DNA of 45,510 bases from Flavobacteriia bacterium (GCA_019455045.1 JACFND010000019.1:1-45510), one strand, 5' to 3'; numbered from the stretch's first letter, positions 25,984 to 35,446 are shown. Translations and numbers: made by a program. Notes: generated by a model not told the origin, from the letters alone.

Positions 25984-27054
25984 TTGAATTCAAAAAAGAA
26001 AATATATTTTCTGCTGCCGGGCCTTACATTTGGAGGCGCCGAAAGGGTGATTTTTACTTTGTGCAATGAACTGAACCGTGAAAAATTTGAACCGGTTTTG
26101 GTTTTGTTCAGCAAAGAAGGAATGCCGGTTGAATTTCTGAAACCCGATGTAAAAGTGATCGATCTGAAAATTGAAAGAATCAGAAAATCGATTTTTTCAA
26201 TCATTAAATTAATCCGAAAAGACAAGCCCGATATCGTTTTTGGCGGTTGGGGAGAGGTGAGTGTCATGTTGTCGCTGATCGTTCCGTTTTTCAGGAAAAC
26301 AAAATTTGTGGCAAGAGAAACCAATGTGGTCAGTCATCATGTCAATCGGAAAGAAATCAGATTTCTGTATCGGTTTTACAATAATTTTGACCGAATCATC
26401 GCACAGTCAGATGATATGCAAAACGATCTGATTCAAAACTGGAATGTGAAACCCGACAAGATTGTTAAAATCAACAACCCGGTTGATATTGAAATGATTC
26501 AGTCCAAAATGAAAATTGACGAACAGCTTTTCTCGTCTGATTGTAAAAATGTAATCGCTATCGGAAATCTGACCGGAAGAAAAGGTTTTGATCTTCTGCT
26601 TGATGTTTTTGAAAAACTGAAGGACGAACCGATCCGGCTGTATATTTTGGGTGACGGTCCTGATCGTGAAAAATTAATTTCAAAAAAAGAAAACCTCGGA
26701 TTGGACAAAGTCGAGTTTTTGGGCATTCAGAAAAACCCATTCCCGTATCTTTATCAGTCCGATCTTTTTGTGCTTTCATCCCGTTATGAAGGTTTTCCAA
26801 ATGTGTTGTTAGAAGCAGGTGTCTGCGGAACTTATTCGCTGGCAAACGACTGTCCGGGTGGGATCACAGAAATTATTAGAGAAACAGTGAACGGTGAAAT
26901 TTGTGACATTACACAAACCGAAAAATTTGCTGACAAAATCAAAGAATTGGTCAATTTAAATTTTGACAAAGAATCGATCAGTGAGAGCATACGGTCGAGA
27001 TTTTCAAAGGAGATCATCATTGGGAAATACGAAAAACTGTTTGAAAATTTATAG
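25984..27054 (+). CDS. Glycosyltransferase family 4 (GT-B), TTG start
   Basis: 356 aa. Starts at TTG 25984, directly after the preceding stop; no ATG exists before the conserved N-terminal IYFLLPGLTFGGAERVIFTL. The C-terminal donor domain has NVIAIGNLTGRKGFDLLL, LYILGDGPDREKLISKKENL and YEGFPNVLLEAG. Paralogous to the gene at 22520. Confidence 0.9.
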   Translation: MNSKKKIYFLLPGLTFGGAERVIFTLCNELNREKFEPVLVLFSKEGMPVEFLKPDVKVIDLKIERIRKSIFSIIKLIRKDKPDIVFGGWGEVSVMLSLIVPFFRKTKFVARETNVVSHHVNRKEIRFLYRFYNNFDRIIAQSDDMQNDLIQNWNVKPDKIVKINNPVDIEMIQSKMKIDEQLFSSDCKNVIAIGNLTGRKGFDLLLDVFEKLKDEPIRLYILGDGPDREKLISKKENLGLDKVEFLGIQKNPFPYLYQSDLFVLSSRYEGFPNVLLEAGVCGTYSLANDCPGGITEIIRETVNGEICDITQTEKFADKIKELVNLNFDKESISESIRSRFSKEIIIGKYEKLFENL

Positions 27055-27057
27055 CCG

Positions 27058-28044
27058 ATGATCAAAGTTTCAGTCATAGTGCCGGTTTACAACACCCGAG
27101 ATTATCTTGAAAAATGTCTGGATTCTCTGGTCAATCAGACTTTGGCTGAAATTGAAATCATTGTGGTCAATGACGGTTCAACTGATGATTCCCAACAGAT
27201 TATAGATCGATATGCTGAAAAATTTAATCAAATCAAAAGTTTCAAAAAAGAAAACGGAGGTTTGAGCGACGCGCGTAATTTCGGAATTGATCGGGCAACA
27301 GGCCAATACATCGGTTTTGTGGACAGCGACGATTATGTTTCTGCCGAAATGTTTAAAAGCATGTACAAAAAGGCGATTGAACATCGGGCTGAAATTGTTC
27401 TTTGCGATTTGGAAAAAGTTGACGAAAACGGAAAAGTATTCAGGGATTTGCCGCAATCACCGCAATTGCCCGAAAAAATTGAATTGGAAAAAGATTTCAC
27501 GCTTTTTGGCGAAATAAGCTGTTTTGCCTGCAATAAAATTTTTCAAAGAGAACTTTTTAAAAATCACAGATTCAAAAAGGGAATTCATTTTGAGGACATC
27601 GAACTGATTCCGCAATTGGTTTTGGAATCCAGGATTATTTCAAAAATCAATCAGCCGTTTTATAAATATTTTGAACGTCAGCAGTCGATCAGCAGGACGC
27701 ATAATGAAAGAGGACTCGATATGTTTGTTGCTGTCAATTCTGTCAAAAAAGCATTTGAAATTAGCAGTCAAAAGGATAATTTCAAAGAATGGAAACGCTT
27801 TTTCATTCTTCAGGGATATTATTCGTTTTTGGCTTATGTTGCTTATGTTCAGGATCAAAAAATCAGGCGTCAGCTGATTGAACAATTGAAATCGGAATTA
27901 AAGAAAAATCAAATTTCAAAATCTGAAATCTTCGGTTACAGACGTTTCAATCGGAATTATTTGTTTTCTTTGCCATTGAAAAAGCAGATTTTTTATCTGT
28001 TGAGTCTGATAAGTTTCAAATTAATTGAATCCGGTCCGAGATGA
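27058..28044 (+). CDS. Glycosyltransferase family 2 (GT-A)
   Basis: 328 aa. GT-A fold with VSVIVPVYNTRDYLEKCLDS, VVNDGSTDDSQQIID and the metal-binding FVDSDDYV. Overlaps the following EpsG gene by 4 nt. Confidence 0.92.
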   Translation: MIKVSVIVPVYNTRDYLEKCLDSLVNQTLAEIEIIVVNDGSTDDSQQIIDRYAEKFNQIKSFKKENGGLSDARNFGIDRATGQYIGFVDSDDYVSAEMFKSMYKKAIEHRAEIVLCDLEKVDENGKVFRDLPQSPQLPEKIELEKDFTLFGEISCFACNKIFQRELFKNHRFKKGIHFEDIELIPQLVLESRIISKINQPFYKYFERQQSISRTHNERGLDMFVAVNSVKKAFEISSQKDNFKEWKRFFILQGYYSFLAYVAYVQDQKIRRQLIEQLKSELKKNQISKSEIFGYRRFNRNYLFSLPLKKQIFYLLSLISFKLIESGPR

Positions 28045-29159
28045 GTTTTATATACAACTTTCTGATTTTTCTGATTCTGATTTCGGCGATTTACGAATTT
28101 GTTTCTGACAATCCGCCGAGTAAAATCTGGTTCAGGATCATCGTTTTTATGATGATTATGACCGCCGGTCTTGCCTATGGAATCAGCCCGGACTGGGTGG
28201 CCTACTGGAAGGCTTTTGACGCTTCGTCAATGACTTCTTTTATGGATTTGGGAGAATTGTCGGTTTCTGCCGATATGGAGTTTGGTTACATCTTTCTGAA
28301 TAAGATTGTCAGTTCGGTGGGCCTGGGCTATGGAAGTTTCACGCTTATACTTGCTGCCATTGCGCTTTCACTCAAATCGAGCAGTATTTTCAAATACAGC
28401 GGATATGTGTTTCTCGGCCTTTTGATGTATGCCATTCCGACCTATTTTTTTGAGGAACAGGTGCACGTGAGACAGGGAATGGCAAATGCGATCATGCTGT
28501 TTTCGGCCAGATTTATCGTCGAACGGAAATTTTGGAAATTCTTATTGTGTTTTGTGATTGCTTTCCTGTTCCACAAGGCGGTTATTGCATTTTTCTTCGC
28601 CTATTGGATTGCAGTTTTGAGATTTAACAACACCACCATCATACTGACCGTCGGACTGACTGTGGTTGCCAATATTATCGGTCTGAATGCTGCTTTGGAC
28701 GGACTTCTGCGTCTGCTTCCTTTTGGAGTGGGAGAGAGCTACAGCGATTATGCCAATGAGACCTGGGAAGGCGGTGTTCTCGGAGATGTCGTGAAGGTGC
28801 TGACGGTGCTGATCATTCTGATTTTTAACAATGCAACAGTCAAACGGGATGAATATTTTTCATTTTTCAGAAATATTTTCCTGTTTGGTGTAATCATTTA
28901 CTTTTTCTTTGGAAAGGGAATTTTTTCATCAAGACTGCCTGGATTCTATACTGTTTACATCATTTTTGTAATCCCGAGAATGATCAAAGCAATGGGATAC
29001 AGCCCGGTGTTTAAGAATCTGATGTTTATTTCGTTCACTGTTTATACCATGCTGCTCTATGTGAATTTTTACAACAACTGGGGAAGCAGATCCGGTTTTG
29101 GCCAGTACAAAACCTCTTTGTACAAATGGGCGCCTTATGGTTTTTTTCAGTCAAAATAA
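28041..29159 (+). CDS. EpsG/Wzy-type polysaccharide polymerase
   Basis: 372 aa with about ten transmembrane helices. The central signature of EpsG-family proteins is seen: IPTYFFEEQVHVRQGMANAI followed by LCFVIAFLFHKAVIAFF, with the periplasmic ISPDWVAYW motif near the N-terminus. Expected to polymerise repeat units on the periplasmic side. It is the only polymerase candidate in the locus. Confidence 0.8.
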   Translation: MSFIYNFLIFLILISAIYEFVSDNPPSKIWFRIIVFMMIMTAGLAYGISPDWVAYWKAFDASSMTSFMDLGELSVSADMEFGYIFLNKIVSSVGLGYGSFTLILAAIALSLKSSSIFKYSGYVFLGLLMYAIPTYFFEEQVHVRQGMANAIMLFSARFIVERKFWKFLLCFVIAFLFHKAVIAFFFAYWIAVLRFNNTTIILTVGLTVVANIIGLNAALDGLLRLLPFGVGESYSDYANETWEGGVLGDVVKVLTVLIILIFNNATVKRDEYFSFFRNIFLFGVIIYFFFGKGIFSSRLPGFYTVYIIFVIPRMIKAMGYSPVFKNLMFISFTVYTMLLYVNFYNNWGSRSGFGQYKTSLYKWAPYGFFQSK

Positions 29160-29174
29160 TTTAAAGTTTAAGTT

Positions 29175-29945
29175 TTGAAAGATCTGGTTTCGATAATTAC
29201 ACCCTGTTACAATTCCGAAAAATACATTGAGGAAACCATTCGTTCGGTGCTCGGTCAGAGTTTTGGCGATTGGGAATGGTGGATTATTGATGACTGCTCA
29301 ACCGACAATTCGGTTCAAATCATTAAAAAATATACTTCAGATCCAAGAATTCATTTGATTGAACTGGAAAAAAATTCAGGTGCAGCAGAAGCCAGAAACA
29401 AAGGACTCGAAAAAGCAAACGGCAGATACATCACATTTATCGACAGCGACGATCTGTGGCTGTCTGATTTTCTTGAAAAATCGGTTGATTTCCTAAAAAA
29501 CAACAACGAAGAACTGGTCTATGCATCCTACAAAAGAGTGGATGAAGAATTGAAACCGCTGCTTTCAGATTTTATTGCCGAAGACCATATTGATTACAAA
29601 CGTATGCTCTACAACTGTCCGATTCCGATGCTGACCGCAATGTACGACAGCCAAAGAATCGGTAAGATCATGATCCCGGAAGTCCATCTGAGAGAGGATT
29701 ACGCGATGTGGATCAGAGTGTTGGAAAAGATTCCGATGGCAAGGGCAATTGAAGAACCACTGGCGATTTACAGAATCAGAAAATCGTCTTATTCCAGAAA
29801 TAAGTTTCAGATATTAAAGAAACAATTTGATGTTTATTATAAGTTTTTAAATTTATCTTTGCTCAAATCAGTCTATTTCACATTTCACTGGATACTGAAC
29901 GGAATCAAAAAGTATGAAAGACTTAAGCTTGGAAACAATCGCTAA
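29175..29945 (+). CDS. Glycosyltransferase family 2, TTG start
   Basis: 256 aa. GT-A fold: LVSIITPCYNSEKYIEETIR, WIIDDCSTDNS, RNKGLEKANGRYITFIDSDD and the later HLREDYAMWIRVL. The start is TTG at 29175; no ATG or GTG precedes the conserved first strand. The 3' end overlaps the WecA-like gene by 32 nt. Confidence 0.9.
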   Translation: MKDLVSIITPCYNSEKYIEETIRSVLGQSFGDWEWWIIDDCSTDNSVQIIKKYTSDPRIHLIELEKNSGAAEARNKGLEKANGRYITFIDSDDLWLSDFLEKSVDFLKNNNEELVYASYKRVDEELKPLLSDFIAEDHIDYKRMLYNCPIPMLTAMYDSQRIGKIMIPEVHLREDYAMWIRVLEKIPMARAIEEPLAIYRIRKSSYSRNKFQILKKQFDVYYKFLNLSLLKSVYFTFHWILNGIKKYERLKLGNNR

Positions 29946-31032
29946 CTTCATCGGATACTCTTCTTTGTATCTGAAAGTTATACTTTCGCTTTCAATTTCC
30001 TTTCTGCTCTGTTTCACAGCAATTCCAAAAATCATCAAGGTTTCTTACCGAAAACAGCTGATGGCGGTTCCCGGAAAACGGAGTTCGCACAATCAGAAAG
30101 TTCCGATCTTGGGCGGTGTCGCCATTTATTTTGCAATCACTGTGGTCAGCTGCATCTTCAGCCCCGAAATGTTATTCAAAGTCAGATTCTTTCCGGCTGC
30201 ACTGGTGCTGCTGTTCTTTATCGGTCTGATGGACGATCTTCTGATGGTCGCGCCGAGGAAGAAATTATATGCACAAATCATCGGTGCACTGATGATAGTA
30301 GTCGGATCAAATATCAGAATCGAAAGTTTTTTTGGTCTGCTCGGTGTTTATGAGCTGCCTTATCTGGTCAGTGTGATTTTTACCGTATTTACGATTGTGC
30401 TGATCATCAATTCATACAATCTTATTGACGGAATTGACGGTTTGGCGGGAAGTGTGGGTATTTTGATTTCAACCTGTTTTGTATTTATTTTCTTCAGACT
30501 GTTTGATTATCAGATGGGATTTCTTGCGATTTCGCTTTTGGGCGCACTGCTTGCCTTTCTGTATTTTAATCTGTCAAGTGAATCAAAAATATTCATGGGC
30601 GATACCGGTTCTATGGTGGTCGGATTTCTGATTTCGTTTATGGCGATCAAATTCATGAATCTGTCGTCAATGCCCTGGGTGATGATCAAAAGTGCGCCTG
30701 TGGTTTCGATTGCAATCCTCATCGTTCCGATTATCGATACACTGAGTGTAATCATCATCAGACTGATGAAAGGCGGTTCGCCGCTCAAAGCAGACAAAAA
30801 CCATATCCACCACAGGGTGCTCAGACTGGGTTTCAACCATATTCAGACAACGCTGATCATTTGCGCATCCAATGTGCTGCTGATCGCTTTCGGTTATCTC
30901 ATCCGACAGCTGAATATCAATCTGATGCTGATTCTGCTGATCCTTGCTGCATTGCTTTTGTCGTATCTGCCGCTGGTGCTGGTTGAATTTGTGAAAAAGA
31001 GAAAAGGACTGAATATTGAAAATCCCGTATAA
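29914..31032 (+). CDS. WecA/TagO-like undecaprenyl-phosphate phosphosugar transferase
   Basis: 372 aa, about eleven transmembrane helices. Hallmarks of the polyprenyl-phosphate N-acetylhexosamine-1-phosphate transferase family are present: GKRSSHNQKVPILGG, the DDxxD-like GLMDDLL, INSYNLIDGIDGLAG, IFMGDTGSM and the cytoplasmic HIHHRVLRLGF. It would start a glycan by loading a sugar-1-phosphate onto undecaprenyl phosphate. A second initiating-type enzyme is at 34389. Its start lies inside the preceding gene. Confidence 0.92.
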   Translation: MKDLSLETIANFIGYSSLYLKVILSLSISFLLCFTAIPKIIKVSYRKQLMAVPGKRSSHNQKVPILGGVAIYFAITVVSCIFSPEMLFKVRFFPAALVLLFFIGLMDDLLMVAPRKKLYAQIIGALMIVVGSNIRIESFFGLLGVYELPYLVSVIFTVFTIVLIINSYNLIDGIDGLAGSVGILISTCFVFIFFRLFDYQMGFLAISLLGALLAFLYFNLSSESKIFMGDTGSMVVGFLISFMAIKFMNLSSMPWVMIKSAPVVSIAILIVPIIDTLSVIIIRLMKGGSPLKADKNHIHHRVLRLGFNHIQTTLIICASNVLLIAFGYLIRQLNINLMLILLILAALLLSYLPLVLVEFVKKRKGLNIENPV

Positions 31033-31046
31033 TTTACAAAAACCTT

Positions 31047-31054
31047 TATATTTG
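31047..31054 (+). promoter_or_regulatory. Internal promoter: -7 box TATATTTG before the export genes
   Basis: Perfect TAnnTTTG 15 nt after the WecA-like stop and 18 nt before the TTG start at 31073. It would allow the Wza-Wzc-Bac_transf genes to be expressed separately from the upstream assembly genes. Confidence 0.6.
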
Positions 31055-31072
31055 CAATCTAAATCAACAGAC

Positions 31073-31870
31073 TTGAACCCCAATAAACTCTATATTTTTG
31101 CTGGCTTGCTTGCCCTTATGATGACTTCCTGCATTCCGCTGAAGGATATCAAATATATTCAGCCGGACGAAAAATTGAAACTGAACGAATTTGGTAAGAT
31201 CGAATTCAACCGGCCTGAATATCATCTGCAGGTCAACGACATCATCAACATCAAAGTGGCGACCCGAAAAGGACTCGAACTTGAGGAGTTGTCCGAATTT
31301 ACGGTTACGCCTTCTCAGATTTCAGGAAACCAAAACAATGTTTCCACCGGTCGCGGTGTAAGGATTCAGGAAGACGGAAATATTGAACTGCCGAGAATCG
31401 GAAAGATTCAAATTGCAGATCTGACGCTTGATCAGGCAAGAAAAAAGATTGAAGCCGAGTTTTACAAGATTTATGAAGAAACTGCTGCCTACATAGAAGT
31501 GAATATTTCGGGTATCAGCTACACCATAGTGGGTGAATCGGGATCGGGCAATTATTTTGTTCAGGATTATGAACTGAATCTTCTGGAAGCATTTGCCAGA
31601 GCGGGGGATTTATCGCCGGTTGCCGACAGAAACCATATTCAGATTCTGAGGACTACACCCGAAGGAACTCAGAGGGGAGAAGTGGATATCACCAAAGAAT
31701 CGGTGATGAATTCCGAATATTTTTGGGTACAGCCAAACGATATCATCATTGTAAATCCGAGAAGACAGAAACAATGGGGCATCGGCATCAACCCGGTTCA
31801 GACCATGACCACTATTTTTGGAGGAATTGCAGCAGTTGTGGGAATTTATTTCTTCTTTAAGAATCTATAA
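31073..31870 (+). CDS. Wza-type polysaccharide export outer-membrane lipoprotein
   Basis: 265 aa with start TTG at 31073. The longer frame to 31016 would begin upstream of the promoter box and overlap the WecA-like gene. The TTG start gives a clean lipoprotein signal with lipobox MMTSC. The Poly_export domain spans about 45-150 (YHLQVNDIINIKVATRKGLE, GRGVRIQEDGNIELPRIGKI), followed by a SLBB-like domain (YTIVGESGSGNYFVQDYELN). A C-terminal hydrophobic segment (about 240-260) is unlike the amphipathic helix of Wza, as seen in several Bacteroidota homologues. Exports the polymer across the outer membrane with the kinase below. Confidence 0.88.
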   Translation: MNPNKLYIFAGLLALMMTSCIPLKDIKYIQPDEKLKLNEFGKIEFNRPEYHLQVNDIINIKVATRKGLELEELSEFTVTPSQISGNQNNVSTGRGVRIQEDGNIELPRIGKIQIADLTLDQARKKIEAEFYKIYEETAAYIEVNISGISYTIVGESGSGNYFVQDYELNLLEAFARAGDLSPVADRNHIQILRTTPEGTQRGEVDITKESVMNSEYFWVQPNDIIIVNPRRQKQWGIGINPVQTMTTIFGGIAAVVGIYFFFKNL

Positions 31871-31890
31871 TTGAAAAATCCGGATTGATA

Positions 31891-34389
31891 ATGAGCGACA
31901 CAAACAACACGGTTAAATCGGTTTCGGAAAAAACAAAAAGGAACAATCCGTTCTTTTTTGACATCGAACGCTTTTTATACAGGATTACATCAAACTGGTT
32001 GCTGTATCTGATTGCGATCATCTTTGCAGTGTTTATAGCAACCTACATCAACAATTGGCATCTGGACAGGGTTTACAGAGCTGAATCTACTTTTAATATT
32101 TCATCGAGATCGACCGGAAACACCAATATGGGAAGTAATTCGATCAATTTCATCTGGGGCGGAAACAGCGGAAAAACAGATATATTGACCCAGGTGCTTC
32201 AGTCAAGAACCCATTCGTACAATGTTGCAAAAAGGATTGAGGCATATATTGCATACTGGGAGGAAGGAACCTTGAAAAAATCAAATTCACATCGTGATAT
32301 TTCACCCTTTCTGGTAAAAATTGATACACTTCACAACCAAACCATTGGAATTGAACTTCAGATTAAAAAACTGGACGACAAGAGCTTTGAAATCATTCCG
32401 TTGTCGAGTCTTCAGTCCAATCAGGTGTACAATTACGCTCAGGACACGGTTTATGACAGAAATATAAAAGTTAAATTTCCAAAAACCGGAAAATTCGGTG
32501 AATGGATTGAACATCCGGATTACAGATTTAAAATTATTCCAACCAAAAGATACTTCAGCCCCAACGACAAATATTCGTATGTGCTGACCAATTTGGATGT
32601 GGCGACCAACCGGGTGAGACACGGAGTCAGTGTGGATCCGGTCGATAAAGGAAGTTCAGTGCTTATTTTGTCAAAAACGGCTTATACCCAGCAGGAGGCG
32701 ATAGATGTAATCAATAATTCGCTCAATCTGCTCAGCAAAAACGAACTGGAGGAAAAAAACCTGGCTGCAAAGCGGACGCTGGATTATATCGGTGAGCAGA
32801 TCGGAATCGTAAAAGCAAAGGTTGACAGTTCTTCACAAGAATATCAAAAACTTCAGAAAGACACCAAAATTTATGATTTCACAGGCGAAAAAGGAGAGAT
32901 TCTGGCGAGTGTGAAAGAATTGGAGAAACAAAGAGTTTCTTATCAGGAAAAAATCAAACTGCTCAACTCGGTGAGTAACAATGTTTATCAGTCAGGTACT
33001 CAGGGCATGATGGATCTTCAGGTTTTCGGATTGGATGAATCCAATTTTACAAGCGAACTCGGAATTCTGAGAGGTCTTGAACTTCAGAAGGAAAACTTGA
33101 GAATGCTTTACAAAGAAGGTTCGCGGGAAATCGTTGAAATCGATTCAAAGATTGCAGAATCAAAATCAAATATCCAAAGACTGATCGGCAGCAGCCGCGA
33201 CCGTCTGAACAAAGAGTTGGGCAGCATCAATCAGGAATTGAGAAAATACGACAGCAAAGCTTTCAAACTGCCCGAACAGGAAAAACAGTTCCTGGATGTG
33301 GCAAGAGGTTTTTCTGTCAATGATGAATTGTATAACCAGCTGCTGTCTCAATACAGTCAGGCTGAACTTCAAATCGCTTCAAATATTTCGGATATCACTG
33401 TTATCGATTATGCAAAATATCTGGGTCAGGCACCGATTTCGCCCGACAAACGGACCAATCTGATTGCGGCCATCGCGCTTGCATTTATTTTCCCGACGCT
33501 GATTTTGTTTGCAAGGGAAATTTTGGACACAAAAATCAAAGGCATTCAGGATATAGTCAAAGTGACTCATATTCCGCTGGTCGGTGTGATCGGAAACAGT
33601 TTTGAGGACAATCCTGTAGTTGTTCTTGACAAACCGAAATCAAGTATATCAGAAGCTTTCAGAGCGGTGAGGAGCAATCTGCAGTTTTTGTACAAAACCG
33701 ACAACAAAACACAGAACAGAACCATACTGGTCACTTCTTCAATCGGTGGTGAAGGAAAAACTTTTATTTCAATGAACATCGCCACCGCATTGGCAATCAG
33801 CGGGAAGAAAACCATACTGATCGGTATGGATATGAGAAAACCAAAGATTTTTGATGAATTCGAACTGAACAACAGGATCGGACTTTCAAATTATCTGTCT
33901 GGCAATGTGGAACTCGAAGATGCAATTCAAAAGACGAAAGTTGACACACTGCATATCATCACCGGCGGACCGATTCCGCCCAATCCGTCCGAGCTTTTGC
34001 TGTCCGATAAACTCAATGAAATGATTGATGAATTCAAATCAAATTATGATTTTATTGTTTTGGATACCCCGCCTGTCGGGCTGGTAGCCGATGCATTTGA
34101 TCTGATGAAATTTGCAGATGCAAGTCTGTATGTAACGCGATATGATTATACCTTCAGAGGTCTGCTTCACGGAATTTCTGAAAAATACGATGAAGGAGAA
34201 GTGAAAAACATCGGTATCGTTTTGAATGATTATCAGTCAAAAGGAGGAGGCTACGGTTACGGCTATGGTTACGGCTACGGTTATGGATACGGTTACGGCT
34301 ATTTTGAAGAAGACGCAAACTTTGATCCGAGTCTGGTCGGAAAAATCAAGCGTTTTCTGAATTTTAAAAAATTTCTGAAAAGAAAATAA
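31891..34389 (+). CDS. Wzc-type polysaccharide tyrosine autokinase
   Basis: 832 aa with start ATG 31891. N-terminal transmembrane helix (about 35-55), a long periplasmic Wzz/co-polymerase region with coiled coil (roughly 280-470), a second transmembrane helix just before REILDTKIKG, then a cytoplasmic BY-kinase. Walker A is SSIGGEGKT (616-624), Walker A' is ILIGMDMRKPKIFDE and Walker B is FIVLDTPPVGLVADAFD. The C-terminal tail has nine tyrosines in a strict Gly-Tyr repeat, the expected autophosphorylation cluster. Controls polymer length and export with the Wza-type protein. Overlaps the next gene by one base (TAATG). Confidence 0.93.
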   Translation: MSDTNNTVKSVSEKTKRNNPFFFDIERFLYRITSNWLLYLIAIIFAVFIATYINNWHLDRVYRAESTFNISSRSTGNTNMGSNSINFIWGGNSGKTDILTQVLQSRTHSYNVAKRIEAYIAYWEEGTLKKSNSHRDISPFLVKIDTLHNQTIGIELQIKKLDDKSFEIIPLSSLQSNQVYNYAQDTVYDRNIKVKFPKTGKFGEWIEHPDYRFKIIPTKRYFSPNDKYSYVLTNLDVATNRVRHGVSVDPVDKGSSVLILSKTAYTQQEAIDVINNSLNLLSKNELEEKNLAAKRTLDYIGEQIGIVKAKVDSSSQEYQKLQKDTKIYDFTGEKGEILASVKELEKQRVSYQEKIKLLNSVSNNVYQSGTQGMMDLQVFGLDESNFTSELGILRGLELQKENLRMLYKEGSREIVEIDSKIAESKSNIQRLIGSSRDRLNKELGSINQELRKYDSKAFKLPEQEKQFLDVARGFSVNDELYNQLLSQYSQAELQIASNISDITVIDYAKYLGQAPISPDKRTNLIAAIALAFIFPTLILFAREILDTKIKGIQDIVKVTHIPLVGVIGNSFEDNPVVVLDKPKSSISEAFRAVRSNLQFLYKTDNKTQNRTILVTSSIGGEGKTFISMNIATALAISGKKTILIGMDMRKPKIFDEFELNNRIGLSNYLSGNVELEDAIQKTKVDTLHIITGGPIPPNPSELLLSDKLNEMIDEFKSNYDFIVLDTPPVGLVADAFDLMKFADASLYVTRYDYTFRGLLHGISEKYDEGEVKNIGIVLNDYQSKGGGYGYGYGYGYGYGYGYGYFEEDANFDPSLVGKIKRFLNFKKFLKRK
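34252..34302 (+). repeat. In-frame 6-bp tandem repeat coding for (Tyr-Gly)n
   Basis: Eight full TAY-GGN units plus a ninth tyrosine codon. Synonymous changes (TAC/TAT, GGT/GGC/GGA) show that the protein sequence rather than the DNA is conserved. Slippage in whole 6-bp units would change the number of tyrosines without breaking the frame. Confidence 0.85.
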
Positions 34390-34967
34390 TGGCGGTCAAA
34401 AACCTTTTTGATTTCCTAATGGCGCTTTTGCTGCTTCCTTTTTTGTTTCCGATTATTTTTATTTTGATCGTTCTTTCCACTGTCGATACCGCACAGTTTG
34501 GACTTTTCACACAGACCCGAATCGGAAAAGACGGAAAACCGTTTCTGATTTTTAAGGTCAGAACAATGAAAGGAGATCAGGAATCTGATATCACCACACT
34601 GAAAACCCATAAGATTACTGCGATCGGAAATTTCATCCGAAAAACCAAACTAGACGAACTTCCTCAGCTTTTCAATGTGCTTTTCGGACAGATGAGCTTT
34701 GTTGGACCGCGACCCGATGTGCCCGGTTATGCGGATCAGCTCAAAGGCGACGACCGGCTGATGCTCAAAGTCAGACCCGGAATTACCGGACCGGCACAGC
34801 TTAAATTCAGAAATGAAGAAGAGATTTTGAATCTTCAGGACGATCCGAAGAAATACAATGATGAAGTTCTTTGGCCCGAAAAAGTGAAGATCAATCTGGA
34901 TTATGTGAAAAACCGGAGCTTCGGGTTGGATCTGAAATACATAGCCGATACAATTTTCAAATTTTGA
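34389..34967 (+). CDS. Short-form Bac_transf sugar-phosphate transferase
   Basis: 192 aa, the catalytic half only of WcaJ/WbaP-type polyprenyl-phosphate hexose-1-phosphate transferases. It has a hydrophobic N-terminal helix (about 8-30), then TQTRIGKDGKPFLIFKVRTM, the conserved FIRKTKLDELPQLFNVL and MSFVGPRPDVP, and RPGITGPAQL. Short forms resemble PglC-type monotopic enzymes. Last gene of the polysaccharide locus. It is the second potential glycan-initiating enzyme besides the WecA-like protein. Confidence 0.92.
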   Translation: MAVKNLFDFLMALLLLPFLFPIIFILIVLSTVDTAQFGLFTQTRIGKDGKPFLIFKVRTMKGDQESDITTLKTHKITAIGNFIRKTKLDELPQLFNVLFGQMSFVGPRPDVPGYADQLKGDDRLMLKVRPGITGPAQLKFRNEEEILNLQDDPKKYNDEVLWPEKVKINLDYVKNRSFGLDLKYIADTIFKF

Positions 34968-34998
34968 TGATGCCAAAAGTCAGTTTGAACGGACTGAT

Positions 34999-35006
34999 TA
35001 TATTTG
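34999..35006 (+). promoter_or_regulatory. Candidate -7 box TATATTTG of the globin gene
   Basis: Perfect TAnnTTTG, 53 nt upstream of the globin ATG in the 92-bp gap after the polysaccharide locus. Confidence 0.5.
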
Positions 35007-35059
35007 TTCCTCAGATGAATTCGTTTTAAATTTGATGCTTTGATTTTGAAACCGGCAAT

Positions 35060-35446
35060 ATGGAAAACAGAGCAGAAATTACCGAACTCGAACATGTAAA
35101 ACTTTTGGTTGATTCATTTTATACAAAAGTCAGAAAAGATGAACTGCTCAAAGACATTTTTGATGATGTGATCGGTGACCGCTGGCCCGAGCATCTTGAA
35201 AAAATGTACCGTTTCTGGCAGACTGTACTTTTGGACGAAAGAACATACAGCGGACGACCCTTTGTTCCACACATGAATCTGCCGGTCGATCGGGAACACT
35301 TCAACCGATGGCTCGATCTTTTTGAGGAAACACTTGAAGAACATTTCTACGGACAAAATGTGGAAGCGGCCAGATGGCAGGCCAATCGGATGGCTCAAAT
35401 GTTTTATTTGAAAATCAGTCATTTCAGACAGAATACCGCCATTTAA
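35060..35446 (+). CDS. Group III truncated hemoglobin
   Basis: 128 aa, a 2-on-2 globin. The group III pattern is visible: LLVDSFYTKVRKDELLKDIF, KMYRFWQTVLL, and REHFNRWLDLFEETLEEHF carrying the proximal histidine. Soluble heme protein; members bind O2 and NO and are often linked to nitrosative or microaerobic stress. It stands directly before a RIC-type Fe-S repair gene group, which supports a role in NO handling (inference). Confidence 0.9.
   Translation: MENRAEITELEHVKLLVDSFYTKVRKDELLKDIFDDVIGDRWPEHLEKMYRFWQTVLLDERTYSGRPFVPHMNLPVDREHFNRWLDLFEETLEEHFYGQNVEAARWQANRMAQMFYLKISHFRQNTAI

Noticed and set aside
34981..35050. FNR-type box upstream of the globin gene
   Set aside because: Several TTTGAT-like pieces are present, but none forms TTGAT-N4-ATCAA symmetry.
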